From assembly GCF_002252985.1 (NCBI RefSeq), contig NZ_NHPJ01000114.1, positions 1 through 64,000 of the forward strand: 64,000 bases of DNA. Reading direction: 5' to 3'. The stretch's first letter is position 1, and every line of letters starts with the position of its first letter. Position numbers and translations under genes: made by a program. Below are positions 43,805-52,411 of this stretch, in pieces. The DNA is from Halorubrum halodurans. GTDB taxonomy: Archaea > Halobacteriota > Halobacteria > Halobacteriales > Haloferacaceae. The notes under the pieces were generated by a model that did not search any database, was not told where the DNA came from, and saw only the letters and a program-made list of their open reading frames with translations.

Positions 43805-44563
43805 CTACCCCGTAATCCATTCTTTTCCACGCGGATGTACGTAGAGGATTTCAACTCCTTCGGTTGCCTCACGTTGCATCCATTCGCGTGCTGCTTTCCC
43901 CATCCGATGATATAGGTCTCCGTATCGATAATCGCCTGATTCGCGGGCTGTCGGATTCTGATAGAGATAATTATTATTCGAGAAGAGCAAGAGATACCGC
44001 TGGTTCACGTCCTCCAGTCGATTGAGTTCCTGAATGTCGGCTCTTATTTTGTTCTCATCGAAGTCGAGTATCGGCTCGTCAGAATCTGGCTGCTGTAACA
44101 GCGTTTCTACTGATGGGTTTTGTGATGCTAATTCACCAACAGGAAAACCGGATTGCTTCGGAAAGGAAGTCTTGTTCTTAACGAATTTTAGCTCAAAGGC
44201 ACATTCAATATCTGCTGTATTGAATCGTTTTGACCCTCCAGAAACCCATTTGATTGGCTTTGTCAACTCGGAGTTGAACACCACGACATCAATGCGCTCC
44301 CCCTTCTCGACACTCACCTCAGTGTGTACTCGATTCAATTGGCCAGTCGACATGAGTTGTTCCTGAGCGGTCCGCCAATACTCTCGCTTGAATGACCCAT
44401 TGCTACCCCCTTCTAACGTGATGTTAGTCGCCGCTGCCTTGACAGGTGACAAACGTGTACGAAGTGCCTCAACGAGGGCGACTTGTAGGTCAGCTTCGGC
44501 GACGAAATCAAGCGGATTCCGTTCAAACGAATCTGCTATCTGTTCAGCGGCGGCGCGAAACAT
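43805..44563 (-). CDS. Predicted PD-(D/E)XK-type nuclease
   Basis: A 252-residue protein from ATG 44563 (MFRAAAEQIADSF). The nuclease core is GERIDVVVFNSEL near residue 88 followed by IECAFELKFVKN near 115, i.e. D...ExK on adjacent strands. The N-terminus has an acidic helix (FVAEADLQVALVEALRTRL), common in small restriction-like proteins. Substrate and partner unknown. Base composition is more AT-rich than in the neighbours, so it is likely imported. Confidence 0.65.
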   Translation of the reverse strand: MFRAAAEQIADSFERNPLDFVAEADLQVALVEALRTRLSPVKAAATNITLEGGSNGSFKREYWRTAQEQLMSTGQLNRVHTEVSVEKGERIDVVVFNSELTKPIKWVSGGSKRFNTADIECAFELKFVKNKTSFPKQSGFPVGELASQNPSVETLLQQPDSDEPILDFDENKIRADIQELNRLEDVNQRYLLLFSNNNYLYQNPTARESGDYRYGDLYHRMGKAAREWMQREATEGVEILYVHPRGKEWITG

Positions 44564-44871
44564 TTTATATCCGCACGAAAGGGTAGTTGGACACTTAGAC
44601 CCCCGGAACCTGCCAGGACTCCCTATCAATATCTCATGAGGCTTATATCACTCTCTTATTTTCTAACGGTTTCATATGGCGTTCTGTAGGATCGTAACCC
44701 GGTTCTATCGAGGCTTACTCCGCTGAATTCATCCTCTGTATCTCGCACACCGATCCTATCAGTTCCAAATATTCTCAACAGAGCCGTTGACGACGGATTT
44801 CTGGGAGCCCGCATCAAACCCCCACTCTCGGGGCGAGCCCCATTTGTGCCGAGGGAGTTGGGTGAGGCGGT
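44564..44871. other. Intergenic stretch
   Basis: Holds the upstream region of the nuclease gene and the end of the membrane protein gene. No gene or repeat recognised. Confidence 0.45.
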
Positions 44872-45714
44872 TCACACGAAGGCCGGGGCGACGCCGATGG
44901 CGGCGGTCGTCAAAAGGACCGCGACGTATCCGGTAGCGACGAGGAATACCACGCGTCGCGGATGGTCGACGAGGCCCCGGCGGTGTCCAACTGCCGCGAG
45001 GTAGCCAGTCAGCGGCAACAGCTGGAGGGCGTGGAGGCCGACGAAGTGCGCTAGGCGGAAGTCTCCGACGAGTTGCCAGCCGACGACCGGGACCGTCGGC
45101 TCCGCCGTCTCGACGACCCGAGACTGGATCGCGATCATCGCCGCTCCTTCGAACGCGCCAACGACGAACCACCCGATGCCGAGAAGAATGCCCGCGGCGA
45201 ACGCTGGGTGGACATCGAACTCGTTGTAGCGCGCTCGAACCGCCAACGCGCCGATCGCGACGGTGACGACGACAATTGTAACACCCATGACGCCCCCGAT
45301 CGCCCCGTCGAGGACCGTCGCCCGATTAAAGTGAGACCCAACACCGCGCGCGGCTTGTCCGCCGATAAGGACTATTTCAATGAGGAGACCGACGCTGACG
45401 ATCCGGGAGACACGGCGGCGAAAGTCCGGGTCAACCGGGAGGCGGACACTGAGCCAGCCGAGCGTCGCGCACACGAGCGCGATCGAGCCGGCGAACTTCG
45501 CTGGCTTGAGCCACGCCGGCTCCCCGTTGACGACCATTGGATCCAAGACGATTCCGACGGCAAAGGCACCGAACAGGACAGCGTTGATCGCGGCCACGGC
45601 GGACAGAACCGGATCGCGGCGCCGCAGCTCTCCGATCGACATAGCGATCGTTTGCGCGATTGTCCGCAGCGTCGTCCGTCCGCTCGTGGCCGCAGCGACC
45701 GACTCGGGGTTCAT
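44872..45714 (-). CDS. Multi-pass membrane protein
   Basis: A 280-residue protein with about seven hydrophobic helices, among them VAAINAVLFGAFAVGIVL, AKFAGSIALVCATLGWLSV, MGVTIVVVTVAIGALAV and FLVATGYVAVLLTTAAIGV. Between helices 5 and 6 is RLAHFVGLHALQLLPLTGYL, a pattern seen in uncharacterised bacterial and archaeal membrane proteins. It is divergent from the HTH_10 regulator at 45790, which may control it. No transport or enzyme motif recognised. Confidence 0.75.
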   Translation of the reverse strand: MNPESVAAATSGRTTLRTIAQTIAMSIGELRRRDPVLSAVAAINAVLFGAFAVGIVLDPMVVNGEPAWLKPAKFAGSIALVCATLGWLSVRLPVDPDFRRRVSRIVSVGLLIEIVLIGGQAARGVGSHFNRATVLDGAIGGVMGVTIVVVTVAIGALAVRARYNEFDVHPAFAAGILLGIGWFVVGAFEGAAMIAIQSRVVETAEPTVPVVGWQLVGDFRLAHFVGLHALQLLPLTGYLAAVGHRRGLVDHPRRVVFLVATGYVAVLLTTAAIGVAPAFV

Positions 45715-45789
45715 ACCGTAGTGTTACCGGGCGATTCATGTGTGCGTGACCCCAACATGTTGGTATCTGTCGAAGCGGCAGTAACCAGC

Positions 45790-46425
45790 ATGATTGACGC
45801 TCGATTCCGCATTCGCCTCCCCCCAGACCTGTACATCACTGACCTGTCGGAGGCATTTCCTGATGCGACCTTTCGCCTGCTATCCGGCGTCCGCAGCGGC
45901 GCCACCGCAAAAGAACTCGGTGAGGTGCTGGCTCGAACTCCTGGGTCGGTCGCAACAGCGTTTCGTGAGCACGATGCGATCGACGCGTACGAGGTGTTGG
46001 AACGTACCGATGACCGGCTCCTCGCGACGTACGAGACGACCGACGTCGACCTCTACGCATTCGTCGAGTCCGGAGGGTTCCCGCCTGAGTTTCCGATCGA
46101 AGTTCGGAACGGGTTCTACGAGTTCGACCTGACCGGTACTCGCGAGGAGTTCGACCAGCTCCGGAAGGCGCTAGAATCGAGCGGGACCGAGTACGAACTC
46201 CTCTCAAAGGTAAACAAGAAGCAGGCAGACCGACTCCTCACACGCCGACAAGAGGAACTCCTCGCCGCCGGCCTCAGAGAGGGGTACTTTGAGGTCCCGC
46301 GAGAGTGTACGCTGGCGGATCTCGCCGACGCGGTCGGTGTGGACAAGTCGACCGCGAGCGGGATCGTCCGCCGGGCACAGGCTCGGCTTATTGCGTGGTA
46401 TCTGACCGACGTGAAGGCCGAGTGA
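45790..46425 (+). CDS. HTH_10 (Bat-type) transcription regulator
   Basis: A 211-residue protein: N-terminal regulatory part (RFRIRLPPDLYITDLSEA) and C-terminal HTH_10 with LLTRRQEELLAAGLREGYFE and the recognition helix in LADAVGVDKSTASGIVRR. Start chosen at ATG 45790 since family members begin two to four residues before the first strand; ATG 45757 in the same frame adds eleven residues. It is divergent from the membrane protein gene, with 75 bp between starts, so shared control is likely. Confidence 0.85.
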   Translation: MIDARFRIRLPPDLYITDLSEAFPDATFRLLSGVRSGATAKELGEVLARTPGSVATAFREHDAIDAYEVLERTDDRLLATYETTDVDLYAFVESGGFPPEFPIEVRNGFYEFDLTGTREEFDQLRKALESSGTEYELLSKVNKKQADRLLTRRQEELLAAGLREGYFEVPRECTLADLADAVGVDKSTASGIVRRAQARLIAWYLTDVKAE

Positions 46426-46497
46426 CGAGCGGGTAGGTTCGTCACAATTCTTTGCGCTGATCTGCCTGCCGAATCCACAGAATGCGTCTGGATCGCA

Positions 46498-47889
46498 TCA
46501 CTCTCCAAGCGCGGCGACGACGTCGTCGATCGTATAGAGACGAACATCGTCGCGCTTACGGGCGGCGTCGCGGATACTGTCGGTAAATCCACTCCGGGAG
46601 AACAGCGCGTATTCGACGGTTCGCGAGCCACCGCCCGACGGCTGCCACCGGAGTTCCTCGACGTGCGTCTCCAGCGATGCCAGCGCGCCGTAGTCGAGTG
46701 GTGATTCCTGATACTTACACTCGCCGACGACGAGCGTGTCTTCGTCAGTGAGCCCGACGACGTCGATCTCGTGGTCCTGATACCACCACTGCCCAACATC
46801 GACGATCGGCGTTCCGTCGTACAGGGTCCACAGGGCCTCACAGCACAGTTGCTCGAAAGCAGGAGCGACGAAATCGGCCAGCTCGGGGTCGACGAGTCGG
46901 TCATAGGCCTCCTCACCGAACTGGTCGTAACGATCCGCACTCCCGTACAAGAATCGGAACCAGAATCGGAACAGGGGATCCCGAAGTCGGTACTGACTCC
47001 GCTTGGATCGTTCAGGTTTCTCAGTCACCGGCACATGCCGTTCAATGAGTCGGAGCCGAGAGAGCCGATCCAGATACGTCGACAGCTGGTTGTAGTCGAT
47101 ACCTGTCACGCCAGCAATCTCGTTGCGGCCTGTCGCTCCGCCAGCGATCGCTTCGAGGATCGAGAAGTAGCGCGTCGGCTCCGTTAGTTCCATCCGGAGA
47201 ACGTACTCCGGCTCGTTACGGAGCGATCCGTGGCGAGTTAACACCGTCTGCTGGATGTTCTCGCCGAGAGACCGATCCGCGTCGAGTTCCTCAAGGTAGT
47301 AGGGAACACCACCGAACACGCTCCACGTACGCACGGCCTCGTCCGCCGTCGTATCATCCGGGAAAAACTCCGTCGCGGCGTCAAACGAGAGTTCACGGAT
47401 GTCGAGTGTCAAGGATGTCCGCCCGTATAGCGGACTGTCTCCGAGCAGCGTCGCTTCCTCCATCATGCTGATCGACGACCCGACAAGCACGAACGTCGTC
47501 TCCGACTCGTCGAACTCGTGGTCGAACAGGGCCTGTAACACCGACGGGAGGCTCTCGTCCTGTTCAATCAGGTACGGAAACTCGTCAAGGACGACGATCG
47601 CATTCCGGTCGGCCAGATACCGGAACAGGCGCTCCCAATCAGGACGGATATCTTCGATACCAGGAACAGTGTCGGCCGCAGCCTCGACAAACTGTTCCAG
47701 TTGGAGCTCCCGCGTCTTCTGTCGTGCCTGATAGAAGACCGCGTTCTCTCGTCCCTCAAGCGCCTTCTTGACGAGTCTCGTCTTTCCCAGCCGCCGCCGC
47801 CCGTACACGACAGCGAGATCCGCGGTCTCCGAGTCAAACAGGCCGTGAAGCCGATCTAACTCCTCCGAGCGGTTCACGAAGTCTGTCAT
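46498..47889 (-). CDS. Archaeal AAA ATPase with C-terminal DUF234
   Basis: A 463-residue protein. ATPase: VVYGRRRLGKTRLVKKAL (Walker A), AIVVLDEFPYLIEQD (Walker B), FVLVGSSISMME (sensor). Middle winged helix with TGIDYNQLSTYLDRLSRL. C-terminal DUF234: FRFWFRFLYG and the nuclease-like VVGECKYQESP. Such ATPases are numerous in Archaea, often associated with mobile elements; a few act as toxins or defence effectors. It is preceded by an AT-rich region and stands alone. Confidence 0.9.
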   Translation of the reverse strand: MTDFVNRSEELDRLHGLFDSETADLAVVYGRRRLGKTRLVKKALEGRENAVFYQARQKTRELQLEQFVEAAADTVPGIEDIRPDWERLFRYLADRNAIVVLDEFPYLIEQDESLPSVLQALFDHEFDESETTFVLVGSSISMMEEATLLGDSPLYGRTSLTLDIRELSFDAATEFFPDDTTADEAVRTWSVFGGVPYYLEELDADRSLGENIQQTVLTRHGSLRNEPEYVLRMELTEPTRYFSILEAIAGGATGRNEIAGVTGIDYNQLSTYLDRLSRLRLIERHVPVTEKPERSKRSQYRLRDPLFRFWFRFLYGSADRYDQFGEEAYDRLVDPELADFVAPAFEQLCCEALWTLYDGTPIVDVGQWWYQDHEIDVVGLTDEDTLVVGECKYQESPLDYGALASLETHVEELRWQPSGGGSRTVEYALFSRSGFTDSIRDAARKRDDVRLYTIDDVVAALGE

Positions 47890-47994
47890 GGCGCTGAATT
47901 AGTGGGTGTATGATAAAAATATTCTGAATAATCATATTCTGGAATATCATATCTAGGGATATTATCGACGGGCTCGGAACAATGAGGATACTAA

Positions 47995-48037
47995 ATTAAC
48001 CAACAATCTGCCGGGACATACCGAAATGTTGGTTAAT
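47995..48037. promoter_or_regulatory. Operator A: TTAACCAACA palindrome
   Basis: Arms ATTAACCAACA (47995-48005) and TGTTGGTTAAT (48027-48037), spacer 21 bp. The next gene downstream is the truncated RecA-like copy at 48181. Identical arms recur at 49867, 54105 and 59694. The arm centres are about three helical turns apart, as expected for a dimer or tetramer operator. Confidence 0.85.
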
Positions 48038-48180
48038 TCGGCGATCAAAGGCGACGGCCACCTCGGAAAGAGTCTTGGAAACAGTCTACCACTCCTCAAG
48101 ATCCGGTGACAGAGTTCGAATTGGCGTCTGGTACATTCTTTTCTGGAAGTCCGGAAGCGCCGCGCCGCCGCTTATGGAGT

Positions 48181-48357
48181 ATGGGAGACCACCCACCATC
48201 GAATCGAATGGCGGCTGACAAGCCGACACGGGGCGCTGACCGCAATCTAGGCTTGACAGATCAAGCCGATCCAGCCACGGACGAGATGCTGCTGCCGTCA
48301 CTCGACGACGTCCTGAGCGACGAGGTCGTCGACTCGGCAGCTACGTCGCCGATGTAG
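48181..48357 (+). pseudogene. Fusion scar: 5' end of RecA-like gene joined to an Orc-like 3' end
   Basis: A 58-residue frame. The first 43 residues repeat the start of the RecA-fold protein (PTRGADRN, DQADP, TDEMLLPSL). After SLDDV the match stops and the last residues, VVDSAATSP, match the end of the Orc-like protein at 42625 (LVDSAAASP), with the DNA agreeing at about 24 of 28 bases. The leader DNA also matches the one of the intact gene, including operator and a GGAAGCGCC block. It marks a deletion between an ancient RecA-like gene and an Orc gene. Confidence 0.75.
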
Positions 48358-48484
48358 TGACCGGAAAGGGTCGCGTACGTGCGTCCCGCAGGTAGCCGAT
48401 TTAGGCGGAAGTTCTATGTATTGGTATCTCTTTAGAGATAGCTAGAAGCAAAAACGACAGCACGAGCAGGAGGTGATTTCAATA

Positions 48485-49171
48485 ATGAACGAGTTAATGG
48501 ATGCCACCGCTGCGAAAATTGTTTTAGCGGTCCAGCGTGGCGATTCTATCAATCGTATCGCGAGCAAGATCGACGTCTCGTACTCGTGGGTATACGACTG
48601 GATTGAGCGATTAGATGACGCAAAAATTATCGCTAATACCGATAATGGAATCCAGATCGTCGATCATGAGATGCGCCAGCAGTACGCCGAGATGATGGCT
48701 GCGTTGTACAGCCGGGATACCATCTCTCAGGAAGATGCGTACGTCATTCCACACTTCGCCGGAATGGAGTTCGCGTACACAGAAATTGACGCGGCATACG
48801 TCTGGACACACGGCGGCTTCCAGATCGCGCGGAGCCACGACGACTATCCGGTGTTCATCGAAGTACACGATCGTGACGTCGAACGATGGATTGCGTTCTT
48901 CCAGCAGTTTGGCGTCGATACAACGATCAACGAGCGCCCGGACGCCAGCGACGTCGATGGGAACGTCCACTACGTGTTGTTCCCCAAGACCGGCGATATC
49001 GACGCCGAGTGGGTCGACGGCAACCCCGTCATCCGGTTGGACGATACCGTCAGCCAGATGATGGAGAATCGGCCAGCGTATGAGCCCGCCTTGGAGATCA
49101 TCGCCGACGAGTACGACAGGGACATCGATGCGTCACATCACAGTGCCATGAGTGCGAACGAACAGAGATGA
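48485..49171 (+). CDS. HTH regulator of an HTH/nucleotidyltransferase pair (paralogue 2)
   Basis: A 228-residue protein. Winged helix in ATAAKIVLAVQRGDSINRIA, then DVSYSWVYDWIERLDDAKI, followed by the family domain EDAYVIPHFAGMEFAY, DAAYVWTHGGFQIA. The paralogues at 3715 and 59883 share DSIxxxA, EAYVxPxF and AVYVWTxGGxQ. ATG 48485 is preferred: a strong Shine-Dalgarno (AGGAGGTGA, 48468-48476) lies 8 nt upstream, unusual for haloarchaea where many messages are leaderless. A TATTGGTA element at 48419 resembles the one before the other paralogues. Its partner gene begins 4 bp after the stop. Antitoxin or repressor role is inferred from the pairing. Confidence 0.8.
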   Translation: MNELMDATAAKIVLAVQRGDSINRIASKIDVSYSWVYDWIERLDDAKIIANTDNGIQIVDHEMRQQYAEMMAALYSRDTISQEDAYVIPHFAGMEFAYTEIDAAYVWTHGGFQIARSHDDYPVFIEVHDRDVERWIAFFQQFGVDTTINERPDASDVDGNVHYVLFPKTGDIDAEWVDGNPVIRLDDTVSQMMENRPAYEPALEIIADEYDRDIDASHHSAMSANEQR

Positions 49172-49175
49172 TGGA

Positions 49176-49862
49176 ATGAGTCTTCCCGAGCGACAATCCG
49201 AACTTATCAACACCCACCGCGCGGTACAGGATGCCGATCTGCCGTACGTTCTCGTTGGCGGTTGGGCAGTGTCCGCATTCCAAACACGGTTCACGACCGA
49301 TATCGACACCGTAATTCCAGATACTGCACTCGACGACTACGATACGCTTCTTCGTGACCTCGGATACGAGAAACAGTTCGAGCAGGATGTCTCGAACGAG
49401 TACGACGGCCGAATGATCCAGTACACGAAGCATGTCGGAGAAAACAAAATCAAGTTCGAGGCACTCGTAGATGCGATGGGGTGTCGACAGACGGACGCAG
49501 AGTGGTCATATCGCTATCTTCACGAACACAGTACGATTGAATCACTTGACGTCGCCGAAGACCTCGACGGGCGAATCCCGGAACCGGCCCTTCTGTTCGC
49601 GATGAAACTCCACAGCGGGCGAAAGGCTGATACCCGTGACCTCGTCGTGATTAGCTTGCGTGCGGATTTTGACCGCATCGAGCGACACGTCCATCGGGGC
49701 GACCCAGAGAAGCTCGATAGACAGATCGAGATGGTCTTGGATCAACTCGAAGAGGATGGGTTCGAAGACTCGTTCAAGGGAGTCTTCCAACAAGAGGAAC
49801 TGCCAGTAGATGCGGTTAACGATCTCGTTTCCTTTCTGTCCAAGCAGCGAGATCAACTGTGA
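49176..49862 (+). CDS. Nucleotidyltransferase, AbiEii/MNT-like (intact partner)
   Basis: A 228-residue protein from ATG 49176. LPYVLVGGWAVSAFQTRFTT followed by DIDTVIP is the nucleotidyltransferase core (GG, then D-x-D), and the later part has FEALVDAMGC and PEPALLFAMKLHSGRKADTR DL, typical of AbiEii/AbiGii and DUF6036-type enzymes. These transfer a nucleotide to tRNA or another target and act as toxins in type IV-like pairs. It follows its HTH partner by 4 bp. Two other copies of the pair in this window have lost this gene. A toxin role is likely by family, not shown. Confidence 0.85.
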   Translation: MSLPERQSELINTHRAVQDADLPYVLVGGWAVSAFQTRFTTDIDTVIPDTALDDYDTLLRDLGYEKQFEQDVSNEYDGRMIQYTKHVGENKIKFEALVDAMGCRQTDAEWSYRYLHEHSTIESLDVAEDLDGRIPEPALLFAMKLHSGRKADTRDLVVISLRADFDRIERHVHRGDPEKLDRQIEMVLDQLEEDGFEDSFKGVFQQEELPVDAVNDLVSFLSKQRDQL

Positions 49863-49866
49863 GAGA

Positions 49867-49906
49867 TTAACCAACAGACTACACGGAACACCATTTTGTT
49901 GGTTAA
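49867..49906. promoter_or_regulatory. Operator B: TTAACCAACA palindrome upstream of RecA-like operon
   Basis: Arms at 49867-49876 and 49897-49906, spacer 20 bp. It lies 166 bp before the RecA-like start. Downstream, a conserved leader with CGGAAGCGCC and GCTTAT (50020-50045) matches the one before the truncated copy and, weakly, the one before the polymerase. Confidence 0.85.
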
Positions 49907-50071
49907 GTATTTGCCGCCGGGTGAATTCGGTCGCTGGAAACGTTCTCGGAAACAGTCAATCGCCCACAGAGATACGACGACTGAGGGCAGGCTACCATCT
50001 GTCTCGGCCCTTCCCTGAAACACGGAAGCGCCACGCCGCGGCTTATCGGGAATATAGACAATTAGTCGAGT

Positions 50072-51010
50072 ATGGAAGAACACTCAACGTCGAATCGGTT
50101 GGCAGTGGACCAGCCAACTCGGGGCGCAGACCGCAATCGGCCCCTTGCTGACCAGGCCGATCCGGGTACGGACGAGATGTTGTTGCCATCACTCAACGAC
50201 GGCATCACGCTGCTCGACGTCGAGGGAGGCCGCGGCGTCCCGATCCTCCAGTCGCTCGTGCTCGACCATCTCCTCCTACACGACGGGCCCGCCTTCTGGG
50301 TTGATGCGAACGGCCACGCGACAACGACAACGTTGGCTCAGATCACACCGAGCCAGCGGTTGCTCGACCGGATCCACGTCGCACGCGGATTTACCGCGTA
50401 CCAGCACTACGGCGCTGTCGACGATCTCCCGACGACAGTAAACCAGAGCATCCAGAAATCGACCGCTGTCACCGACACATCCGGTCGACAGTCAACGGTA
50501 CAAAACGAAAACTCGTCTCCACACACCCCGTCGCTCATCGTCGCACCGGCTGTCGACGCCCAGTATCGCAGCGATGACACACTCAGGGAACAGCACGCGG
50601 AAACACTCCAAGCGAGAACCCTTGCCCGACTAGCGACGTACGCCGACGGCTACGACATCCCGGTACTCGTGACTCGGAGTACAATCGATGAGTTCACAGC
50701 ACCGGTCGCGACGGCCGCTAATCATCATCTTGAGTGTGAGCAAACCCGGATGGGGCCGCGACTCGTCGGTGACGAGTTCGAGACACTCGTCTATCCCGTT
50801 GATGACGGTGCGTACTACCAGACCACGTTCGCCTACTGGCGACAGCTGCTCGCTACGCGGGCGACACAGGTCGGGCTCGAACCGGCGACACCCCCGTCGT
50901 CGACGTCGAGTCCGCCAGGTGTCGGAACAGGCGTGACCACTGACGGCGAGACGACGTCGCTCACCGCAAGTCCGCTCCTCGATGCGTGGACAGCATCTGG
51001 GGGGCGCTAA
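50072..51010 (+). CDS. RecA/RadA-fold protein with eroded Walker A
   Basis: A 312-residue protein. The layout is that of RadA/RecA: LDVEGGRGVPILQSLVLDHL at the Walker A position (no GKT), AFWVDANGHATTTTLAQI, LLDRIHVARGFTAYQHYGAV, SLIVAPAVDAQYRS for Walker B, and LATYADGYDIPVLVTRSTID, then HHLECEQTRMG. The Lys-Thr of Walker A is missing, so ATP use is doubtful. Bacterial ImuA is a RecA-fold protein without recombinase function that serves translesion synthesis. It starts a three-gene operon (gap 2 bp to the next gene, then an overlap). Function as scaffold for the polymerase is an inference. Confidence 0.7.
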   Translation: MEEHSTSNRLAVDQPTRGADRNRPLADQADPGTDEMLLPSLNDGITLLDVEGGRGVPILQSLVLDHLLLHDGPAFWVDANGHATTTTLAQITPSQRLLDRIHVARGFTAYQHYGAVDDLPTTVNQSIQKSTAVTDTSGRQSTVQNENSSPHTPSLIVAPAVDAQYRSDDTLREQHAETLQARTLARLATYADGYDIPVLVTRSTIDEFTAPVATAANHHLECEQTRMGPRLVGDEFETLVYPVDDGAYYQTTFAYWRQLLATRATQVGLEPATPPSSTSSPPGVGTGVTTDGETTSLTASPLLDAWTASGGR

Positions 51011-51012
51011 CA

Positions 51013-51330
51013 ATGGGACGCACGAACCTGACATATCGGGATGCACTGCGGGCTATCGAAGAGCGCTGGGCGGAGTTCCGTCGGGCACTCCGTCGTCACG
51101 ACCAACCACGCTTCGACCGGCTGTTCGAGTACGCCCGCGAGCACGCCGACGCGAGCGGGCTGTTGAACCACCAGAACCCGCTGGTGCCGGCGCTGTTCAG
51201 TATCGATCTCGAACAGGAGGCCACATTGGAAGACCACGAGGAACGCCTCAAAGCGCTCGAACACCGGCTCGACGAACAGCGCACCGATACACAAGTATCC
51301 GATGAAGAAACCAGCGAGGAACCCCAGTGA
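51013..51330 (+). CDS. Small coiled-coil protein of the RecA-like operon
   Basis: A 105-residue protein from ATG 51013: a basic helical part (RDALRAIEERWAEFRRALRR) followed by LFEYAREHADASGLLNHQN and a C-terminal coiled coil (EDHEERLKALEHRLDEQ) with an acidic tail. The stop overlaps the next start (GTGA). No family recognised; it may join the RecA-like and exonuclease proteins or bind DNA. Confidence 0.7.
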   Translation: MGRTNLTYRDALRAIEERWAEFRRALRRHDQPRFDRLFEYAREHADASGLLNHQNPLVPALFSIDLEQEATLEDHEERLKALEHRLDEQRTDTQVSDEETSEEPQ

Positions 51331-51983
51331 GTACACTCGCGACGATCGCATTCGACATCGAGACAACGGGGTTTTCGACAACGGACCAGCTGACCGTCGT
51401 CGGCTTCGACGCCGAGGTCGGCTCGCGAGTGTTCCTCAATACAGCCGGGAGTGCGTGTGCTTCAGATATCGAAGAACGCGTGAACGACCATCTCACTACG
51501 CCAGTGACGCTCTCTGTTCATGACGATGAGGGCGCGCTGTTGGACGCCGTCAAGACGTTCGTCGATACCACGATCGCACAGCGAGATGTCAAACTCGTAG
51601 CGTATAATGGGGAAACCTGGAAGGGCGGATTCGATCTGCCATTTCTTCGAACGCGGTTAAGTCATCATGAACGCGAGTGGCCGTTCACCGAGCTGCCGTA
51701 CATCGACGTGATGGAGGTCTTCTCCTCACGATTCAACACGAGCGAGAACAGCCTCACTGGAGTGTATGACGAGCTCGTGGCTTCCGGCCACGGTACTGTC
51801 GATCCATTTGAAGAAAGTAGCGAAGCGGTCAACGCGTGGGAGACTGGTGATTTCGAAGCGGTCGTACTCCACAACGTCGCCGATATACGGCGCACTCGAG
51901 CGCTGATGGACGTTGCGGAGCGGTACTGTTCGAAATCAGATTTTTCGATGAAGTCACTTGAACCGGTGATGAGTGGCTGGTAA
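51327..51983 (+). CDS. DEDD 3'-5' exonuclease, YprB/RNase H-like
   Basis: A 218-residue protein starting with GTG 51327. TIAFDIETTGFSTTDQLTVV gives Exo I (D and E), VKLVAYNGETWKGGFDLPFL gives Exo II (Asp after N-x-G), and VVLHNVADIRRTRAL gives Exo III. All four acidic residues are present. Such proteins remove nucleotides from 3' ends. The family-B polymerase of this island, under a copy of the same operator, has lost its own exonuclease motifs, so this gene may supply that function in trans. Confidence 0.8.
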   Translation: MSTLATIAFDIETTGFSTTDQLTVVGFDAEVGSRVFLNTAGSACASDIEERVNDHLTTPVTLSVHDDEGALLDAVKTFVDTTIAQRDVKLVAYNGETWKGGFDLPFLRTRLSHHEREWPFTELPYIDVMEVFSSRFNTSENSLTGVYDELVASGHGTVDPFEESSEAVNAWETGDFEAVVLHNVADIRRTRALMDVAERYCSKSDFSMKSLEPVMSGW

Positions 51984-52411
51984 CTTGAAATACTCTAGAT
52001 TTGATATTTTATCTTCAATCGCTCAGTACAGGGAAATTACATACTACAGCCAGTCTACTCCTTTCCCAATTCTGTTAGGAACGCCTTGCGAGATACAGAG
52101 CGTACAGTCAGCGCAGCGGCTTCGTTTCTTTCAGCTACTTTCAGCTGAATCAGCTTCTCAGTGTGGCTGCGAATTCAGCTATAGGCCATACTAACAGGAC
52201 CTAGCAGCTGGCCATCATCCAAGTGTACTATCCTCTGCTTCACTACAACAAGCCCCGTCTGAAACTGCTGTAATTGTAACGAACCCCGTGTCAATACACT
52301 ACTGACCAGAGTGCGAAATATGTACCCTGTACTGAGCGATCACTATCTCCCGAAAATTAACCTCGGTTCGCACTACATACACACCATGTAGTCTCTAAAC
52401 AGCGAGGAAGA
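51984..52411. other. Intergenic stretch before MITE
   Basis: About 430 bp with no gene recognised. AT-rich. No operator copy is seen here. Confidence 0.45.

Noticed and set aside
45073-45756. N-terminal extension of the HTH_10 regulator to 45073
   Set aside because: The upstream part is antisense to the membrane protein gene and is made of Asp/Arg runs; the regulator begins at 45790 or 45757.
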